The position numbers were made by a program, and so were the translations under genes. From Megalopta genalis (Eukaryota; Arthropoda; Insecta; Hymenoptera; Halictidae): a DNA stretch of 64,000 nt. The notes under the pieces are model-generated. The model was not told the DNA's origin, made no database searches, and was given only the letters and a program-made list of their open reading frames with translations. Shown here piece after piece: positions 1-13,785 of this stretch. The stretch lies in assembly GCF_051020955.1 (NCBI RefSeq), contig NW_027476343.1, positions 1 to 64,000 on the forward strand, read 5' to 3'. Each line of letters begins with the position of its first letter. Position 1 is the stretch's first letter.

Positions 1-86
1 TTCGCATGGATTTGAAGCTAACTCGTTTGTTGCGCATGCAGTTGAATCTAAATAACGCATATCACAAGTAATTGTAGCTAAACCAA

Positions 87-480
87 TTGTTGCGCATGGA
101 TTTGAAGCTAACTCCTTTGTATCGTCTGCACTTGAAGCTAAATCACTTATATCGCCAGTATCTGATGCTAAATCATTTGTTTCGCATGGATTTGAAGCTA
201 AACCTTCTAAATAGAATTTACTTCAAGCTAAATGATGTGTATCGCATGGATTTTGAAGCTAACTCGTTTGTTTCGTCTGCATTTGAAGCAATATCACTTA
301 TATCGAAAGTATCTAAAGCTAAATCATTGGTTTCGCATGGATTTGAAGCTAAACCTTCTACATCGCATTGATGTGCTACTAAATCATGTGTTTCGCATGG
401 AGTTTGAAGCTAATTCGTTTTTTCCCCTGCATTTGAAGCTATATCACTTATATCGCAAGTATCTGATGCTAAATCTTTTT
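87..480. repeat. Satellite segment duplicated at about 3480-3870
   Basis: The stretch starting TTGCGCATGGATTTGAAGC near 88 recurs near 3481 with the same order of variant monomers, an offset of 3393 bp. Shared private variants include TTCGTTTTTTCCCCTGCA and GATGTGCTACTAAATC. This indicates an older ~3.4-kb duplication within the left block. The two copies have since diverged. Confidence 0.7.
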
Positions 481-3400
481 TTTCGCATGGATTTGAAGCT
501 AAACCTACTACTTTCGCATTGATTTGAAGCTGACTCGTTTGTTTCGTCCGCATTTGAAGCTATATCACTTATATCCCAACTGATTGAAGCTAAATCAGTT
601 GTTTCGCATGGATTTGAAGCTAACTCGTTCGTTTCCCCTGCATTTGAAGCTGTATCACTTATATCGCAAGTATCTGATGCTAAATCATTTGTTTCGCATG
701 GATTTGAAGGGAACCTAATACATCGCTTTGATTTGCAGATAAATCATGTGTTTCGCATGGATTTGAAACTAATTCGTTTGTTTCCCCTGCATTTGAATCT
801 ATATCACTTATATCGCAAGTATCCGATGCTAAATCTTTTTTTTCGCATGGATTTGAAGCTAAACCTTCTACATCGCATTGATTTGAAGCTAATTCATGTG
901 TTTCGCATGGATTTGAAGCTAATTCGTTCGTTTCGACTGCAATTGAAGCTGTATCACTTATATCCCAAGTGTTTGAAGCTAAATCATTTGCATCGCATGG
1001 ATTTGAAGCTAAACCTTCCACATAGCATTGATTTAAAGCTTAATCATGTGTTTCGCACGGATTTGAAGCTAAACCTTCTACATCGCATTGATTTGCAGCT
1101 AAATCATGTGTTTCGCATGGATTTGAAATAACTCGTTTGTTCCGCCAGCATTTGAAGCTATATCACTCCTATCCCAAGTGTTTGAAGCTAAATCATTTGT
1201 TTCGCATGGATTTGAACCTAAAACTTCTACATGGCATGGACTTGAAGCTAACTCGTTTGTTTCGCCTGTAGAAGCATCTATATCACTTATATCGCTAGTA
1301 TTTGAAGCTAAATCATTTGATCCGCATGGATTTGAAGCTAAACCTTCTACATTGCATTGATTTGCAGCTAAATCATGTGTTTCGCATGGATTTGGAGCTA
1401 ACTCGTTTGGTTCGTCTGCATTTGAAGCTATATGACTTATATCCCAAGTGTTTTGAAGCTAAATCATTTGTTTCGCATGGATTTGAAGCTAATCCTTCTA
1501 CATCGTATTGATTTGATGCTAAATCATGTGTTTTGCTTGGATTTAAAGCTAACTCGTTTGTTTCGCATGGATTTGAAGCTAAACCTTCCACATAGCATTG
1601 ATTTGAAATTTAAACATGTGTTTTTCATGGATTTGGAGCTAACTCGTTTGTTTCCCCTACAATTGAAGCTATATCACTAATATCGCAAGTATCTAAAGCT
1701 AAATCATTTGTTTCGCATGGATTTGAAGCTAACTCGTTTGTTTCGTCTGCATTTGAAGCTATTTCACTTATATCCCAATTGCTTGAAGCTAAATCATTTG
1801 GTTCGCATGGATTTGAAGCTAAAACTTCTACATCGCATTGATTTGAAACTAAATCATGTGTTTCGCTTGGATTTGAAGCTAACTCGTTTGTATCCCCTGA
1901 ATTTGAAACTATATCCCTTATGTCGCAAGTATCGTATGCTAATTCATTTGTTTCGTATGGATTTGAAGCTAAACCTACTACTTTCGCATTGATTTGAAGC
2001 TGACTCGTTTGTTTCGTCCGCATTTGAAGCTATATCACTTATATCCCAACTGATTGAAGCTAAATCATTTGTTTCGCATGGATTTGAAGCTAACTCGTTC
2101 GCTTCGCCTGCGTCTGAAGCTATATCACTTATATCGCAAGTATCTAAAGCTAAATCATTTGTTTCGCGTGGATTTGAAGCCAAACCTTCAACATCGCATT
2201 GATTTGCAGCTAAATCATGTGTTTCGCATGGATTTGAAGCTAACTCGTTTGTTTCGACTGCACTTGAAACTATATCACTTATATCGCAAGTATCTGAAGG
2301 TAAATCATTTGCTTCGCATGGATTTGATGCCAATCCTTCTACATCGCATTGATTTGAAGCTAAATCATGTGTTTCGCATGGATTTGAAGCTAACTCGTTC
2401 GTATCCCCTGAATTTGAAACTATATCCCTTACGTCGCAAGTATCGTATGCTAAATCATTTGTTTCGCATGGATTTGAAACTAAACCTACTACTTTCGCAT
2501 TGATTTGAAGCTGACTCGTTTGTTTCGTCCGCATTTGAAGCTATATCACTTATATCCCAACTGATTGAAGCAAAATCAGTTGTTTCGCATGGATTTGAAG
2601 CTAACTCGGTCGTTTCGCCTGCACTTGAAGCTATATAAATTATATCGCAAATATCTGAAGCTAAATCATTGGTTTCGCATGGATTTGAACCTAAACCTTT
2701 TACATCGCATTGATTTGCTGCCAAATCATGTGATACGCTTGGATTTGAAGCTTAGCCTTGAACTTCGCAATTGATTTGAAGCTAAATCGTGTGTTTCGCA
2801 TGGATTTGAAGCTAACTTGTTTGATTCGTCTGCATTTGAAGCTATATCACTTATATCGCAAGTTCCAGTGCTAAATCATGTGTTTCGCTTCGATTTGATG
2901 CTATACCTTCTACATCGCATTGATTTGCAGCTAAATCATGTGTTTCGCATCTGTTTGAAGCTAACTCGTTCCTTTCGTCTGCATTTGATGCTATGTCACT
3001 TATATCGCAAGTATCTGAAGCTAAATCATTGGTTTCGCATGGATTAGAAGTTAAACCTTCTACATCGCATTGATTTGCAGCTGAATCATGTGTTTCGCAT
3101 GAACTTGAAGCTAACTCGTTTGTTTCGCATGCAGTTGAAGCTATATCACCTATATCCGAAGTGTTTGAAGATCAAACATTTGTTCCACATGGATTTGTAA
3201 TTAAGCCTTCTACTTCGCATTGATTTGAAGCTAAATCATGTGTATCGCATGGATTTTGAACCTAACTCGATTGATTCGTCTGCATTTGAAGCTATATCAC
3301 GTTTATCCCAAGTGTTTGAAGCTAAATCATTTGTTTCGCATGAATTTGAAGCTAAACATTCTACATCGCATTGATTTGCTGCTAATCATGTGTTTCGCAT

Positions 3401-4784
3401 GGATTTGAAGCTAACTCGTTTGTTGCGCATGCAGTTGAATCTAATTAACGCATATCACAAGTAATTGTAGCTAAACCACTTGTTGCGCATGGATTTGAAG
3501 CTAACTCCTTTGTATCGTCTGCACTTGAAGCTAAATCACTTATATCGCCAGTATCTGATGCTAAATCATTGGTTTCGCATGGATTTGAAGCTAAACCTTC
3601 TACATCGCATTGATGTGCTACTAAATCATGTGTTTCGCATGGAGTTTGAAGCTAATTCGTTTTTTTCCCCTGCATTTGAAGCTATATCACTTATATCGCA
3701 AGTATCTGATGCTAAATCTTTTTTTCGCATGGATTTGAAGCTAAACCTTCTTCATCGCATTGATTTGAAGCTAATTCATGTGTTTCGCATGGATTTGAAG
3801 CTAATTCGTTCGTTTCGACTGCAATTGAAGCTGTATCACTTATATCGCAAGTGTGTGAAGCTAAATCATTTGCATCGCATGGATTTGAACCTAAACCTTC
3901 CACATAGCATTGATTTAAAGCTTAATCATGAGTTTTGCATGGATTTGAAGCTATCTCGTATGTTTCCCCTGCATTGAAGCTATATCACTTATATCGCAAG
4001 TATCTGATGCTAAATCATTTGTTTCGCATGGATTTGAAGCAAAACCTTCTAAATCGCATTGATTTGCAGCTAAATCATGTGTTTCGCATGAATTTGAAGC
4101 TAACTCGTTTGCTCCGTCTTCATTTGAAGCTATATCACTTATATCCCAAGTGTTTTGAATCTAAATCATTTGTTTCGCATGGATTTGAAGCTAAACCGTC
4201 TACATCGCATTGATTTGCAGCTAAATCATGTGTTCTGCATGGATTTGAAGCTAAATCGTTTGCTTCGTCTGCATTTGAAGCTATATCACTTATATCCCAA
4301 GTGTTTGAATCTAAATCATTTGTTTCGCATGGATTTGAAGCTAAACCTTCTACATCGCATTGATTTGCTGCTAAATCATGTGTTTTGCATGGATTTGAAT
4401 TTAAATCGATTGCTTCGTCTGCACTTGAAGCTATATCACTTATATCCCAAGTGTTTGAAGCTAAATCATTTGTTTCGCATGGATTTAAAGCTAAACTTTC
4501 TACATCGCATTGATTTGAAGCTAAATCATGTGATTCGCTTGGATTTGAAGCTAACTCGTTTGTTTCGTCTTTATTTGAAGATATATCACATATATCGCAA
4601 GTATCTGATCCTAAATCATTTGCTTCTTATGGATTTGAAGCTAAGCCTTCTACCTCGCATTGATTTGAAGCTAAATCATTTGTTTCGCATGGATTTGAAG
4701 CTAAACTTTCTACATCGCATTGATTTGAAGCTAAATCATGTGATTCGCTTGGAGTGGTAGCTAAGTCGTTTATATCGTCTGCAT

Positions 4785-7660
4785 TTGAAGCTGTATCACT
4801 TATATCGAAAGTATCTGAAGCTAAATCATTTGTGTCTCATGGATTTGAAGCTAAACCTTCTACATAGCATTGATTTGCAGCTAAATCATGTGTTTCGCAA
4901 GGATTTGAAGCTAACTCCTTTGTTTCGTCTGCATCTGAAGCTATATCACATATATCCCAAGTGTTCGAGGCTATATCTTTTACTTTTGATGGATTTGAAG
5001 CTAATCCTTCTACATCGCATTGATTTGATGCTAAATCATGTGTTTTGCATGAATTTGAAGCTAACTCGTTTGCTTCGTCTTCATTTGAAGCTATATCACC
5101 TATATCCCAAGCGTTTGAATCTAAATCATTTGTTTCGCATGGATTTGAAGCTAAACCTTCTACATCGCATTGATTTGCTGCTAAATCATGTGATTCGCAT
5201 GGAATTGAAGCTAACTGGTTTGTTTCATCTGCATTTGAAGCTTTATCACTTATGTCGCTCGTATCTGAAGCTAAATCATTTGTTTCGCATGGATTTGAAG
5301 TTAAAGCTTTTACATAGCATTGATTTGCATCTAAATCATGTGATTCTCTTGGATTTGAAGCTAACTCGTTAGTTTCATCTGCATTTGAAGCTATATCACT
5401 TATGTCGCTAGTATCTGAAGCTAAATCATTTGCGTCGCATGGATTTGAAGCTAAACGTTCCACATAGCATTGATTTGAAGCTTAATCATGTGTTTTGCAT
5501 GGATGTGAAGCTAACTAGTTTGTTTCCCCTGCATTTGAACCTATATCACTTATATCGCAAGTATCTGATGCTAAATCATTTGTTTCGCTTCGATTTGAAG
5601 CTATACCATCTACATTATATTGATTTGCAGCTAAATCATGTGTTTAGCATGGATTTGAAGCTAACTCGTTTGTTTCGTCTGCATTTGAAGCTATATAACT
5701 TATATCCCAAGTGTTTGAAGCTATATCATTTGTTTCGCATGGATTTGAAGCTAATCCTTCTACATCGCATTGATTTGCAGCTAAATCATGTGTTTTCATG
5801 AATTTGAAGCTAACTCGTTTGCTTCGTCTTCATTTGAAGCTATATCACTTATATCCGAAGTGTTTGAATCTAAATCATTTGTTTCGCATGGATTTGAAGC
5901 TAAACCTTCTACATCGCATTGATTTGAAGCTAAATCATGTGATTCGCTTGGATTGGTAGCTAAGTCGTTTATTTCGTCTGCATTTGAAGCTGTATCACTT
6001 ATATCGCAAGTATCTGAAGCTAAATCATTTGTGTCTCATGGATTTGAAGCTAAACCTTCCACATAGCATTGATTTGCAGCTAAATCATGTGTTTCGCATG
6101 GATTTGAAGCTAACTCCTTTGTTTCGTCTGCATCTGAAGCTATATCACATATATCCCAAGTGTTCGAGGCTATATCTTTTACTTCGGATGGATTTGAAGC
6201 TAATCCTTCTACATCGCATTGATTTGATGCTAAATCATGCGTTTTGCATGAATTTGAAGCTAACTCGTTTGCATCGTCTTCATTTGAAGCTATATCACTT
6301 ATATCCCAAGTGTTTGAATCTAAATCATTTGTTTCGCATGGATTTGAAGCTAAACCTTCTACATCGCATTGATTTGCTGCTAAATCATGTGTTTTGCATG
6401 GATATGAATTTAAATCGATTGCTTCGTCTGCATTTGAAGCTATATCACTTATATCCCAAGTGTTTGAAGCTAAATCATTTGTTTCGCATGGATTTAAAGC
6501 TAAACTTTCTACATCGCATTGATTTGAAGCTAAATCATGTGATTCGCTTGGATTTGAAGCTAACTCGTTTGTTTCGTCTTTATTTGAAGATATATCACTT
6601 ATATCGCAAGTATCTGATCCTAAATCATTTGCTTCTTATGGATTTGAAGCTAAGCCTTCTACCTCGCATTGATTTGAAGCTAAATCATTTGTTTCGCATG
6701 GATTTGAAGCTAAACTTTCTACATCGCATTGATTTGAAGCTAAATCATGTGATTCGCTTGGATTGGTAGCTAAGTCGTTTATATCGTCTGCATTTGAAGC
6801 TGTATCACTTATATCGAAAGTATCTGAAGCTAAATCATTTGTGTCTCATGGATTTGAAGCTAAACCTTCTACATAGCATTGATTTGCAGCTAAATCATGT
6901 GTTTCGCAAGGATTTGAAGCTAACTCCTTTGTTTCGTCTGCATCTGAAGCTATATCACATATATCCCAAGTGTTCGAGGCTATATCTTTTACTTCGGATG
7001 GATTTGAAGCTAATCCTTCTACATCGCATTGATTTGATGCCAAATCATGTGTTTTGCATGAATTTAAAGCTAACTCGTTTGCTTCGTCTTCATTTGAAGC
7101 TATATCACTTATATCCCAAGTGTTTGAATCTAAATCATTTGTTTCGCATGGATTTGAAGCTAAACCTTCTACATCGCATTGATTTGCTGCTAAATCATGT
7201 GATTCGCATGGAATTGAAGCTAACTGGTTTGTTTCATCTGCATTTGAAGCTTTATCACTTATGTCGCTAGTATCTGCAGCTAAATCATATGTTTCGCATG
7301 GATTTGAAGTTAAAGCATTTACATAGCATTGATTTGCATCTAAATCATGTGTTTCGCTTGGATTTGAAGCTAACTCGTTAGTTTCATCTGCATTTGAAGC
7401 TATATCACTTATGTCGCTAGTATCTGAAGCTAAATCATTTGCGTCGCATGGATTTGAAGCTAAACCTTCCACATAGCATTGATTTGAAGCTTAATCATGT
7501 GTTTTGCATGGATGTGAAGCTAACTAGTTTGTTTCCCCTGCATTTGAAGCTATATCACTTATATCGCAAGTATCTGATGCTAAATCATTTGTTTCGCTTC
7601 GATTTGAAGCTATACCATCTACATTGCATTGATTTGCAGCTAAATCATGTGTTTAGCATG
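4785..7660. repeat. Satellite duplication, offset about 2009 bp
   Basis: The variant order at about 4785-5660 repeats at about 6794-7660 with an offset of 2009 bp (67 monomers minus one base). It includes the rare motifs GTGTTCGAGGCTATATC and ACTTCGGATGGATTTG. A third related copy starts near 5984. The offset being one base off a multiple of 30 shows that a single-base deletion arose between the copies. Confidence 0.7.
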
Positions 7661-10600
7661 GATTTGAAGCTAACTCCTTTGTTTCGTCTGCATCTGAAGC
7701 TATATCACATATATCCCAAGTGTTCGAGGCTATATCTTTTACTTCGGATGGATTTGAAGCTAATCCTTCTACATCGCATTGATTTGATGCTAAATCATGT
7801 GTTTTGCATGGATTTAAAGCTAACTCGTTTGTTTCGTCTGCACTTGAAACTATGTCACTTATATCGCATGTATCTGATGCTAAGTCATTTGTTTCGCATT
7901 GATTTGAAGCTAAACCTTCCACATCGCATTGGTTTCAAGCTAACCCTTCTACATCGCATTGATTTGAAGCTAAATCATGTGTTTCGTATTGATTTGAAGC
8001 TAACTCGTTTGTATCCCCTGCATTTGATGCTATATGACTTATATCGCAAGTATCTGATGCTAAATCATTTGTTTCGCCTGGATTTGAAGCTAAACCTTCT
8101 ACTTTCGCATTTAATTTGCTGCTAAATCATGTGTTTCGCATGGATTTGAAGCTAAGCGTTCTACTTCGCATCGATTTGAAGCTACATCAGTTGTTTCGCA
8201 TGGATTTGAAGCTAACTCGTTCGTTTCCCCTGCAATTGAAGCTATATCACTTATATCGCAAGTATCTGAAGCTAAATCATTTGTGTTGCATGGATTTGAA
8301 ACTAAACCTTCAACATCGCATTGATTTGCAGCTAAATCATGTGTTTCGCATGGATTTGAAGCTAACTCGTTTGTTTCGTCTACACTTGAAACTATATCAC
8401 TTATATCGCAAGTATCTGAATGTAAATCATTTGTTTCGCATGGATTTGAAGCTAAGCCTTCTACATCGCTTTGGTTTGCAGCTAAATCATGTGTTTCGCA
8501 TGGATTTGAAGCTAACTCGTGCGTTTCCCCTGCGTTTGAATCTATATCACTTATATCGCAAGTATCTGATGCTAAATCTTTTGTTTCGCATGGATTCGAA
8601 GCTAACTCGTTTGGTTCCTCTGCATTTGAAGCTATATCACTTATATCGCAAGTATCTGATGCTAAATCAATTATTTCGCATGGATTTGAAGCTAAACCTT
8701 CTACATCGCATTGATTTGAAGCTAATTCATCTGTTTCGCTTGGATTTGAAGCTAAACCTTCTACACCGCACTGATTTGAAGGTAAATAATGTGTTTTGTT
8801 TGGATTGGAAGCTATCTCGTTTGTTTCGTCTGCATTTGAAGCTATATCACTTATATCCCAACTGTTTGAAGCTCAATCATTTGCTTCGCATGGATTGGAA
8901 GTTAATCCTTCTACATCGCATTGATTTGAAGCTAAATCATGTGTTTCGCATGGATTTGAAGCTAACTCGTTTGTATCCCCTGAAATTGAAACTATATCCC
9001 TTGTGTCGCAAGTATCGTATACTAAATCATTTGTTTCTCATGGATTTGAAGCTAAGCCTTCTATTTCGCATCGATTTGCACCTAAATCATGTGTTTCGCA
9101 TGGATTTGAAGCTAACTCGTTTGGTTCCTCTGCATTTGAAGCTATATCACTTATATCGCATGTATCTGATGCTAAATCATTTTTTTCGCATGGATTTGAA
9201 GCTAAACCTTCTACATCGCATTGATTTGAAGCTAATTCATGTGTTTCGCATGGATTTGAAGCTAACTCGTTTGTTTCCCCTGCATTTGAAGCTAACTCGT
9301 TTGTTTCCCCTGCATTTGAAGCTATATCACTTATTTCGCAACTATCTGAAGCTAAATCATTTGTGTTGCATGGATTTGAAGCTAAACCTTCCACATAATA
9401 TTGATTGGAAGTAAATCATGTGTTTCGCGTGGATTTGAAGCTAACTCGTTTGTTTCCCCTGCATTTGAAGCTGTATCACTTATATCGCAAGTATCTGATG
9501 GTAATCATGTGTTTCGCTTGGATTTGAATCTAAACCTTCCACATCGCATTGATGTGAATCTAAATCATGTATTTCGCATGGATTAGAAGCTATCTCGTTT
9601 GTTTCGTCTGCATTTGAAGCTCTGCCACTTATATCGCAAGTATCTGAAGCAAAATCATTGGTTTCGCATGGATTTGAAGCTAAACCTTCTACATCGCATT
9701 GATTTGAAGCTAAATCATGTGTTTCGCATGGATTTGAAGTTAACCCGTTTGTTTCGTCTGCAATTGAAGCTATATCACTTATATCCCAAGTGTTTGAAGC
9801 TAAATCATTTGTTTAGCATGGACTTGAAGCTAAACTTTCCACACAGCATTGATTTGAGGCTTAATCATGTGTTTTGCATGATTTTCAGGCTAACTCGTTT
9901 ATTTTCGTCGCATTTGAAGCTATATCACTTATATCGCAAATATCTGAAGCTAAATCATTGGTTTCGCATGGATTTGTTGCTAAACCTTCTACATCGCATT
10001 GATATGCAGCTAAATCATGTATTTCGCATGGATTGGAAGCTAAACCTTCTACTTTCGCATTGATTTGAAGCTGACTCGTTTGTTTCGTCCGCACTTGAAG
10101 CTATATCACTTATATCCCAACTGTTTGATGCTAAATCATTTGTTTCGCATGGATTTGAAGCTAAACCTTCTACATCGCATTGATTTGCAGCTAAATCATC
10201 TGTTTCGCATGGATTTGAAGCTAACTCGTTTGTTTCGTCTGCACATGAAACTATATCACTTATAATCGCAAGTATCTGAAGGTAAATCATTTGTTTCGCA
10301 TGGATTTTTAGCTAAGCCTCCCACTTCGTATAGATTTGAAGCTAAATGATATGTATCGCATGGATTTTGAAGCTAACTCGTTTGAGTCGTCTACATTTGA
10401 AGCTATATCACTTATATCCCAATTGCTTGAAGCTAAATCATTTGTTTCGCATGGGTTTGAAGCTAATCCTTCTACATCGCATTGATTTGAAGCTAAATCA
10501 TGTGTTTCGCTTGAATTTGAAGCTAAATCTTCTACACCGCATTGATTTGAAGCTAAATCATGTGTTTCGCTCGGATTTGAAGCTAACTCGTTTGTTTCGT

Positions 10601-12328
10601 CTTCATTTGAAGTTATATCACTTATATCGCAAGTATATGAACCTAAATCATTTGTTTCGCATGGATTTGAAGTTAAGCCTTCTACTTCGCATCGATTTGA
10701 AGCTAAATGATGTGTTTCGCTTGGATTTGAAGCTATACCTTCTACATCGCATTGATTTGCTGCTAAATCATGTGTTTCGCTTGGATTTGAAGCTAACTCG
10801 TTTGTTTCGAATGCAGTGAATCTAAATAACGTATATCACAAGTATTTGTAGCTAAACCATTTGTTTCGCATGGATTTAAAGCTAAACCTACATCTCATTG
10901 ATTTGAAGCTAAATCATGTGATTCGCTTGGATTGGTAGCTAAGTCGTTTATTTCGTCTGCATTTGAAGCTGTATCACTTATATCGCAAGTATCTGAAGCT
11001 AAATCATTTGTGTCTCATGGATTTGAATCTAAACCTTCTACATAGCATTGATTTGCTGCTGAATCATGTGTTTCGCATGGATTTGAAGCTAACTCGTTTG
11101 TTTCGTCTGCATTTGAAGCTATATCACATATATCCCAAGTGTTCGAGGTACTATCTTTTGCTTCGCATGGATTTGAAGCTAAGCTTTCTATCTCGCATTG
11201 ATTTGAAGCTAATTCATTTGATTCGCATGGATTTGAAGCTAAACCTTCTACATCGCATTGATTTGAAGCTAAATCATGTGATTCGCTTGGATTGGAAGCT
11301 AAGTCCTTTATTTCGTCTGCATTTGAAGCTGTATCACTTGTATCGCAAGTATCTGAAGCTAAATCATTTGTGTCTCATGGATTTGAAGCTAAACCTTCTA
11401 CATATCATTGATTTGTAGCTTAATTATGTGTTTCGCATGGATTTGAAGCTAACTCGTTTGTTTCGTCTGCATTTGAAGCTATATCACATATATCCCAAGT
11501 GTTCGAAACTCTATCATTTGCTTCGCATGGATTTGAAGCTAATCCTTCTACATCGCATTGATTTGATGCTAAATCATGTGTTTCGCATGGATATGGAGTT
11601 AACTCGTTTGTTTCATCTGCATTTGAAGCCATGAGATTTATATCGCAAGTATCTGAAGCTAAATCATTTGTTCCGCATGGATTTGAAGCTAAACTTTCTA
11701 CATCGCATTGATTTACTGCTAAATCATGTGTTTCGCATGGATTTGAAGCTAACTCGTTTGTTTCGCCTGCATTTGAAGCTATATCACTTATATAGCAAGT
11801 ATCTAAAGCTAAATCATTTGTGTCACATGGATTTGAAGCTAAACCTTCTACATAGCATTGATTTGCAGCTAAATCATGTGTTCCGCTTGGATTTGAAGCT
11901 AACTCGTTTGTTTCGTCTGCATTTGGAGCTATGTCACTTATATCCCAAGTGTGTGAAGCTAAATCATTTGTTTCGCATGGATTTGAAGCTAAACCTTCTA
12001 CATCGCATTAATTTTAACTAATTCACTTGTTTCGCATGGAATTGAAGCTAACTGGTTTGTTTCGTCTGCATTTGAAGCTATGCCACTTATATCGCAAGTA
12101 TCTGAAGCTAAATCATTGGTTTCGCATGGATTTGAAGCTAAATCTTCTACATCGCATTGATTTGCTGCTAAATCGGGTGTTTCGCATGGATTTGAAGCTA
12201 ACTCGTTTGTTTCGTCTGTTTTTGAAGCTATGTCACTTATATCGCAAGTATCTGATGCTGAATCATTTGTTTCGCATGCATTTGAAGCTAAACCTTATAA
12301 ATCGCATTTATTTGAAGCTAAATCATGT

Positions 12329-12334
12329 GATTCT
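12329..12334 (+). repeat. Target site duplication GATTCT, left copy
   Basis: GATTCT lies directly outside the left TIR and is repeated exactly at 30491-30496 outside the right TIR. Polinton integration is known to make 6-bp duplications. The left flank reads GAAGCTAAATCATGT and then GATTCT, which is satellite in normal phase. Confidence 0.93.
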
Positions 12335-13110
12335 AGTAGGTATAGGAATTGCGTTCTGCAATCAAGGGCGAGGGGAAGGCTGAGCCGGCGGGGGGGGGGG
12401 GGGGTAAAGGGAAGGAAGCTTCATCGTGAGCGGCACGTGTCGTGTGGTGGGGGGAAGTCACCGATAAGGAGTTTTGCGGTTTTGCATCCGGAGAGGCTCT
12501 CGGACGCCTTACCCGGAAGTTGCTTATCTTGCGAAGCGATATCGGGGATTTTGGTTTCGTTTATTAGATTTCTTAAAGTATGGTTTTTTTATCTCGGTAT
12601 AATATTGTAGCGAGCGAGCGAGTGAGAGAGAGGGGAGGATGCAGCGGTTGTTCTCTCTCTTGCAAAAGCGATGCATGATTTTTCTAGCGCGCGCGTTAGG
12701 CGCGACGCATTTATAGAAGTTTGTGGTTTTTTATCCGGAGATACTCGCGGATGCTTTACCCGTGATTTTGGTCTCGTTGAGATTTCTTAAAGTAAGTTTT
12801 TTTTATCTCGGTATAATATTGTAGAGAGCGAGAGAGAGAGGGGAGGATGCAGCGGTTGTTCTCTCTCGTGCAAAAACGATGCATGATTTTTTCGCGCGAC
12901 GCATTTATAGAAGTTTGTGGTTTTGTATCCGGAGAGACTCGCGGATGCTTTACCCGCCCTTGCGAAGCGATATCGGGGATTTTGGTCTCGTTAAGATTTC
13001 TTAAAGTAAGTTTTTTTTTTATCTCGGTATAATATTGTAGCGAGCGTGAGAGAGAGAGAGAGGAGAGGATGCAGCGGTTGTTCTCTCTTGAAAATGATGC
13101 GGACAGAGAG
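12335..13110 (+). repeat. Left terminal inverted repeat of the Polinton
   Basis: The first ~450 bp match the complement of the right end closely, including GGTATAGG, TTGCGTTCTGCAAT, AGGGCGAGGGGAAGGCTGAG and a G-rich tract. The tract is 15 Gs at 12390-12404 here, against an interrupted C tract on the right. Inward of that the TIR is built from a ~215-bp subrepeat present three times, each with TATAATATTGTAG, a GA-rich stretch, GATGCAGCGGTTGTTCTCTC and TCCGGAGA. The right TIR has only two copies, so the ends differ in length. The inner boundary near 13110 is approximate. No gene is supported in this stretch. Confidence 0.88.
12591..13040 (+). promoter_or_regulatory. Three inward-facing TATA-like boxes in left TIR subrepeats
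   Basis: The 20-bp string ATCTCGGTATAATATTGTAG is identical at 12591-12610, 12805-12824 and 13021-13040, spaced 214 and 216 bp. It contains TATAATAT and is followed by a GA-rich tract. The conservation among subrepeats and the inward orientation suggest promoter or replication-terminus function. The function is inferred. Confidence 0.45.
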
Positions 13111-13202
13111 AGAGAGAGAGAGATTTTTTCTCTCTCTTTTACTGTTTTTTGCTTTTTGCCTTTGCAGCGAACATTTTATTCGCTACTGAGTTGAGTATTG
13201 GT

Positions 13203-13784
13203 ATGGAAGTTGGTTCGTTGAACGTGCCATTGTTGCAATCGTTCGCAACGTCTAAGATATTTGAACACGGTGTTCATAATTTTTCGAGCATTGCTCGACG
13301 GATTTTTATCCGATATTGTGATGTTATTTTGTGCGACGTGTACTGTGTTTTTCGTCGGAGATATCCGCACGCTAGGTTTTCATACGTGGGTGCATGCGTG
13401 TTCAAATCGCGAGACTTGCTCGATTACGTGATATACAATAGTATTGATGTTTTAAAAGTAATCGTTCCTTTGAGCACGCAATGTCGTTCGAAGAGATGGT
13501 TGAAGAGGATTATTTTTAAATACCGTAAAGAAACTGATTATGTTTGCATCGAACCAGCGTTGATACCATTATCAAAATTTGAACGGAGTATGACCAGAGG
13601 TGATTTCCTCCCTCCATTGAACAAAGTGAAGAGAAGATTGGAATATTCATTGCACGACGACGACGATGATTGGGATATTCGTAAAATCAAATGGGACATT
13701 AATTTACCGACCGAGAAACTCAATGCTTCACGCGTGAAATTCATATCGAAGTATTTTTCATCGAGTGACGAAGATACGTCGTGA
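13203..13784 (+). CDS. Unknown Polinton left-end ORF, 193 aa
   Basis: I do not recognise this protein. I chose the ATG at 13203 because the frame upstream holds only a TTG, inside a pyrimidine-rich run ending TTTGCAG that could be a splice acceptor. The protein is mixed alpha/beta in character. A Cys-, Arg- and aromatic-rich middle (about residues 30-65) is followed by a basic stretch near residues 95-110. An acidic Asp run (HDDDDDW, about residue 150) and a C-terminus ending SSSDEDTS complete it. It is the first gene inside the left TIR and precedes the next ORF by one base after its stop. A role early in the element's cycle is only a positional guess. Confidence 0.55.
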   Translation: MEVGSLNVPLLQSFATSKIFEHGVHNFSSIARRIFIRYCDVILCDVYCVFRRRYPHARFSYVGACVFKSRDLLDYVIYNSIDVLKVIVPLSTQCRSKRWLKRIIFKYRKETDYVCIEPALIPLSKFERSMTRGDFLPPLNKVKRRLEYSLHDDDDDWDIRKIKWDINLPTEKLNASRVKFISKYFSSSDEDTS

Positions 13785-13785
13785 G

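Larger units (their letters stand above)
1..12328. repeat. 30-bp satellite in 150-bp higher-order units, left block
   Basis: Every 30 bp the core TTTGAAGCTA recurs, followed by one of five 20-bp tails: AATCATGTGTTTCGCATGGA, ACTCGTTTGTTTCGTCTGCA, TATCACTTATATCGCAAGTA, AATCATTTGTTTCGCATGGA and AACCTTCTACATCGCATTGA. Taken in that order they form a 150-bp unit. Monomers often carry point changes in the core (for example TTTGCAGCTA, TTTGATGCTA, TTTGCTGCTA). Occasional 29- or 31-bp monomers shift the phase, such as the recurrent 31-bp form with CTACTTTCGCATTGA. The repeat explains all ORFs in this block: two plus frames and one minus frame of the consensus lack stops. No unique sequence or RNA gene is visible here. 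Confidence 0.95.

Noticed and set aside
1..12328. CRISPR-like regular direct repeats
   Set aside because: The 10-bp core with 20-bp variable tails recalls repeat-spacer spacing. The tails are only five recurring types with no unique spacers, there are no cas genes, and the context is eukaryotic.
12230..12610. ORF crossing from satellite into the left TIR, and its mirror at 30221-30508
   Set aside because: It spans the insertion boundary and the inverted repeat. The mirrored occurrence follows from the TIR being palindromic between the two ends.
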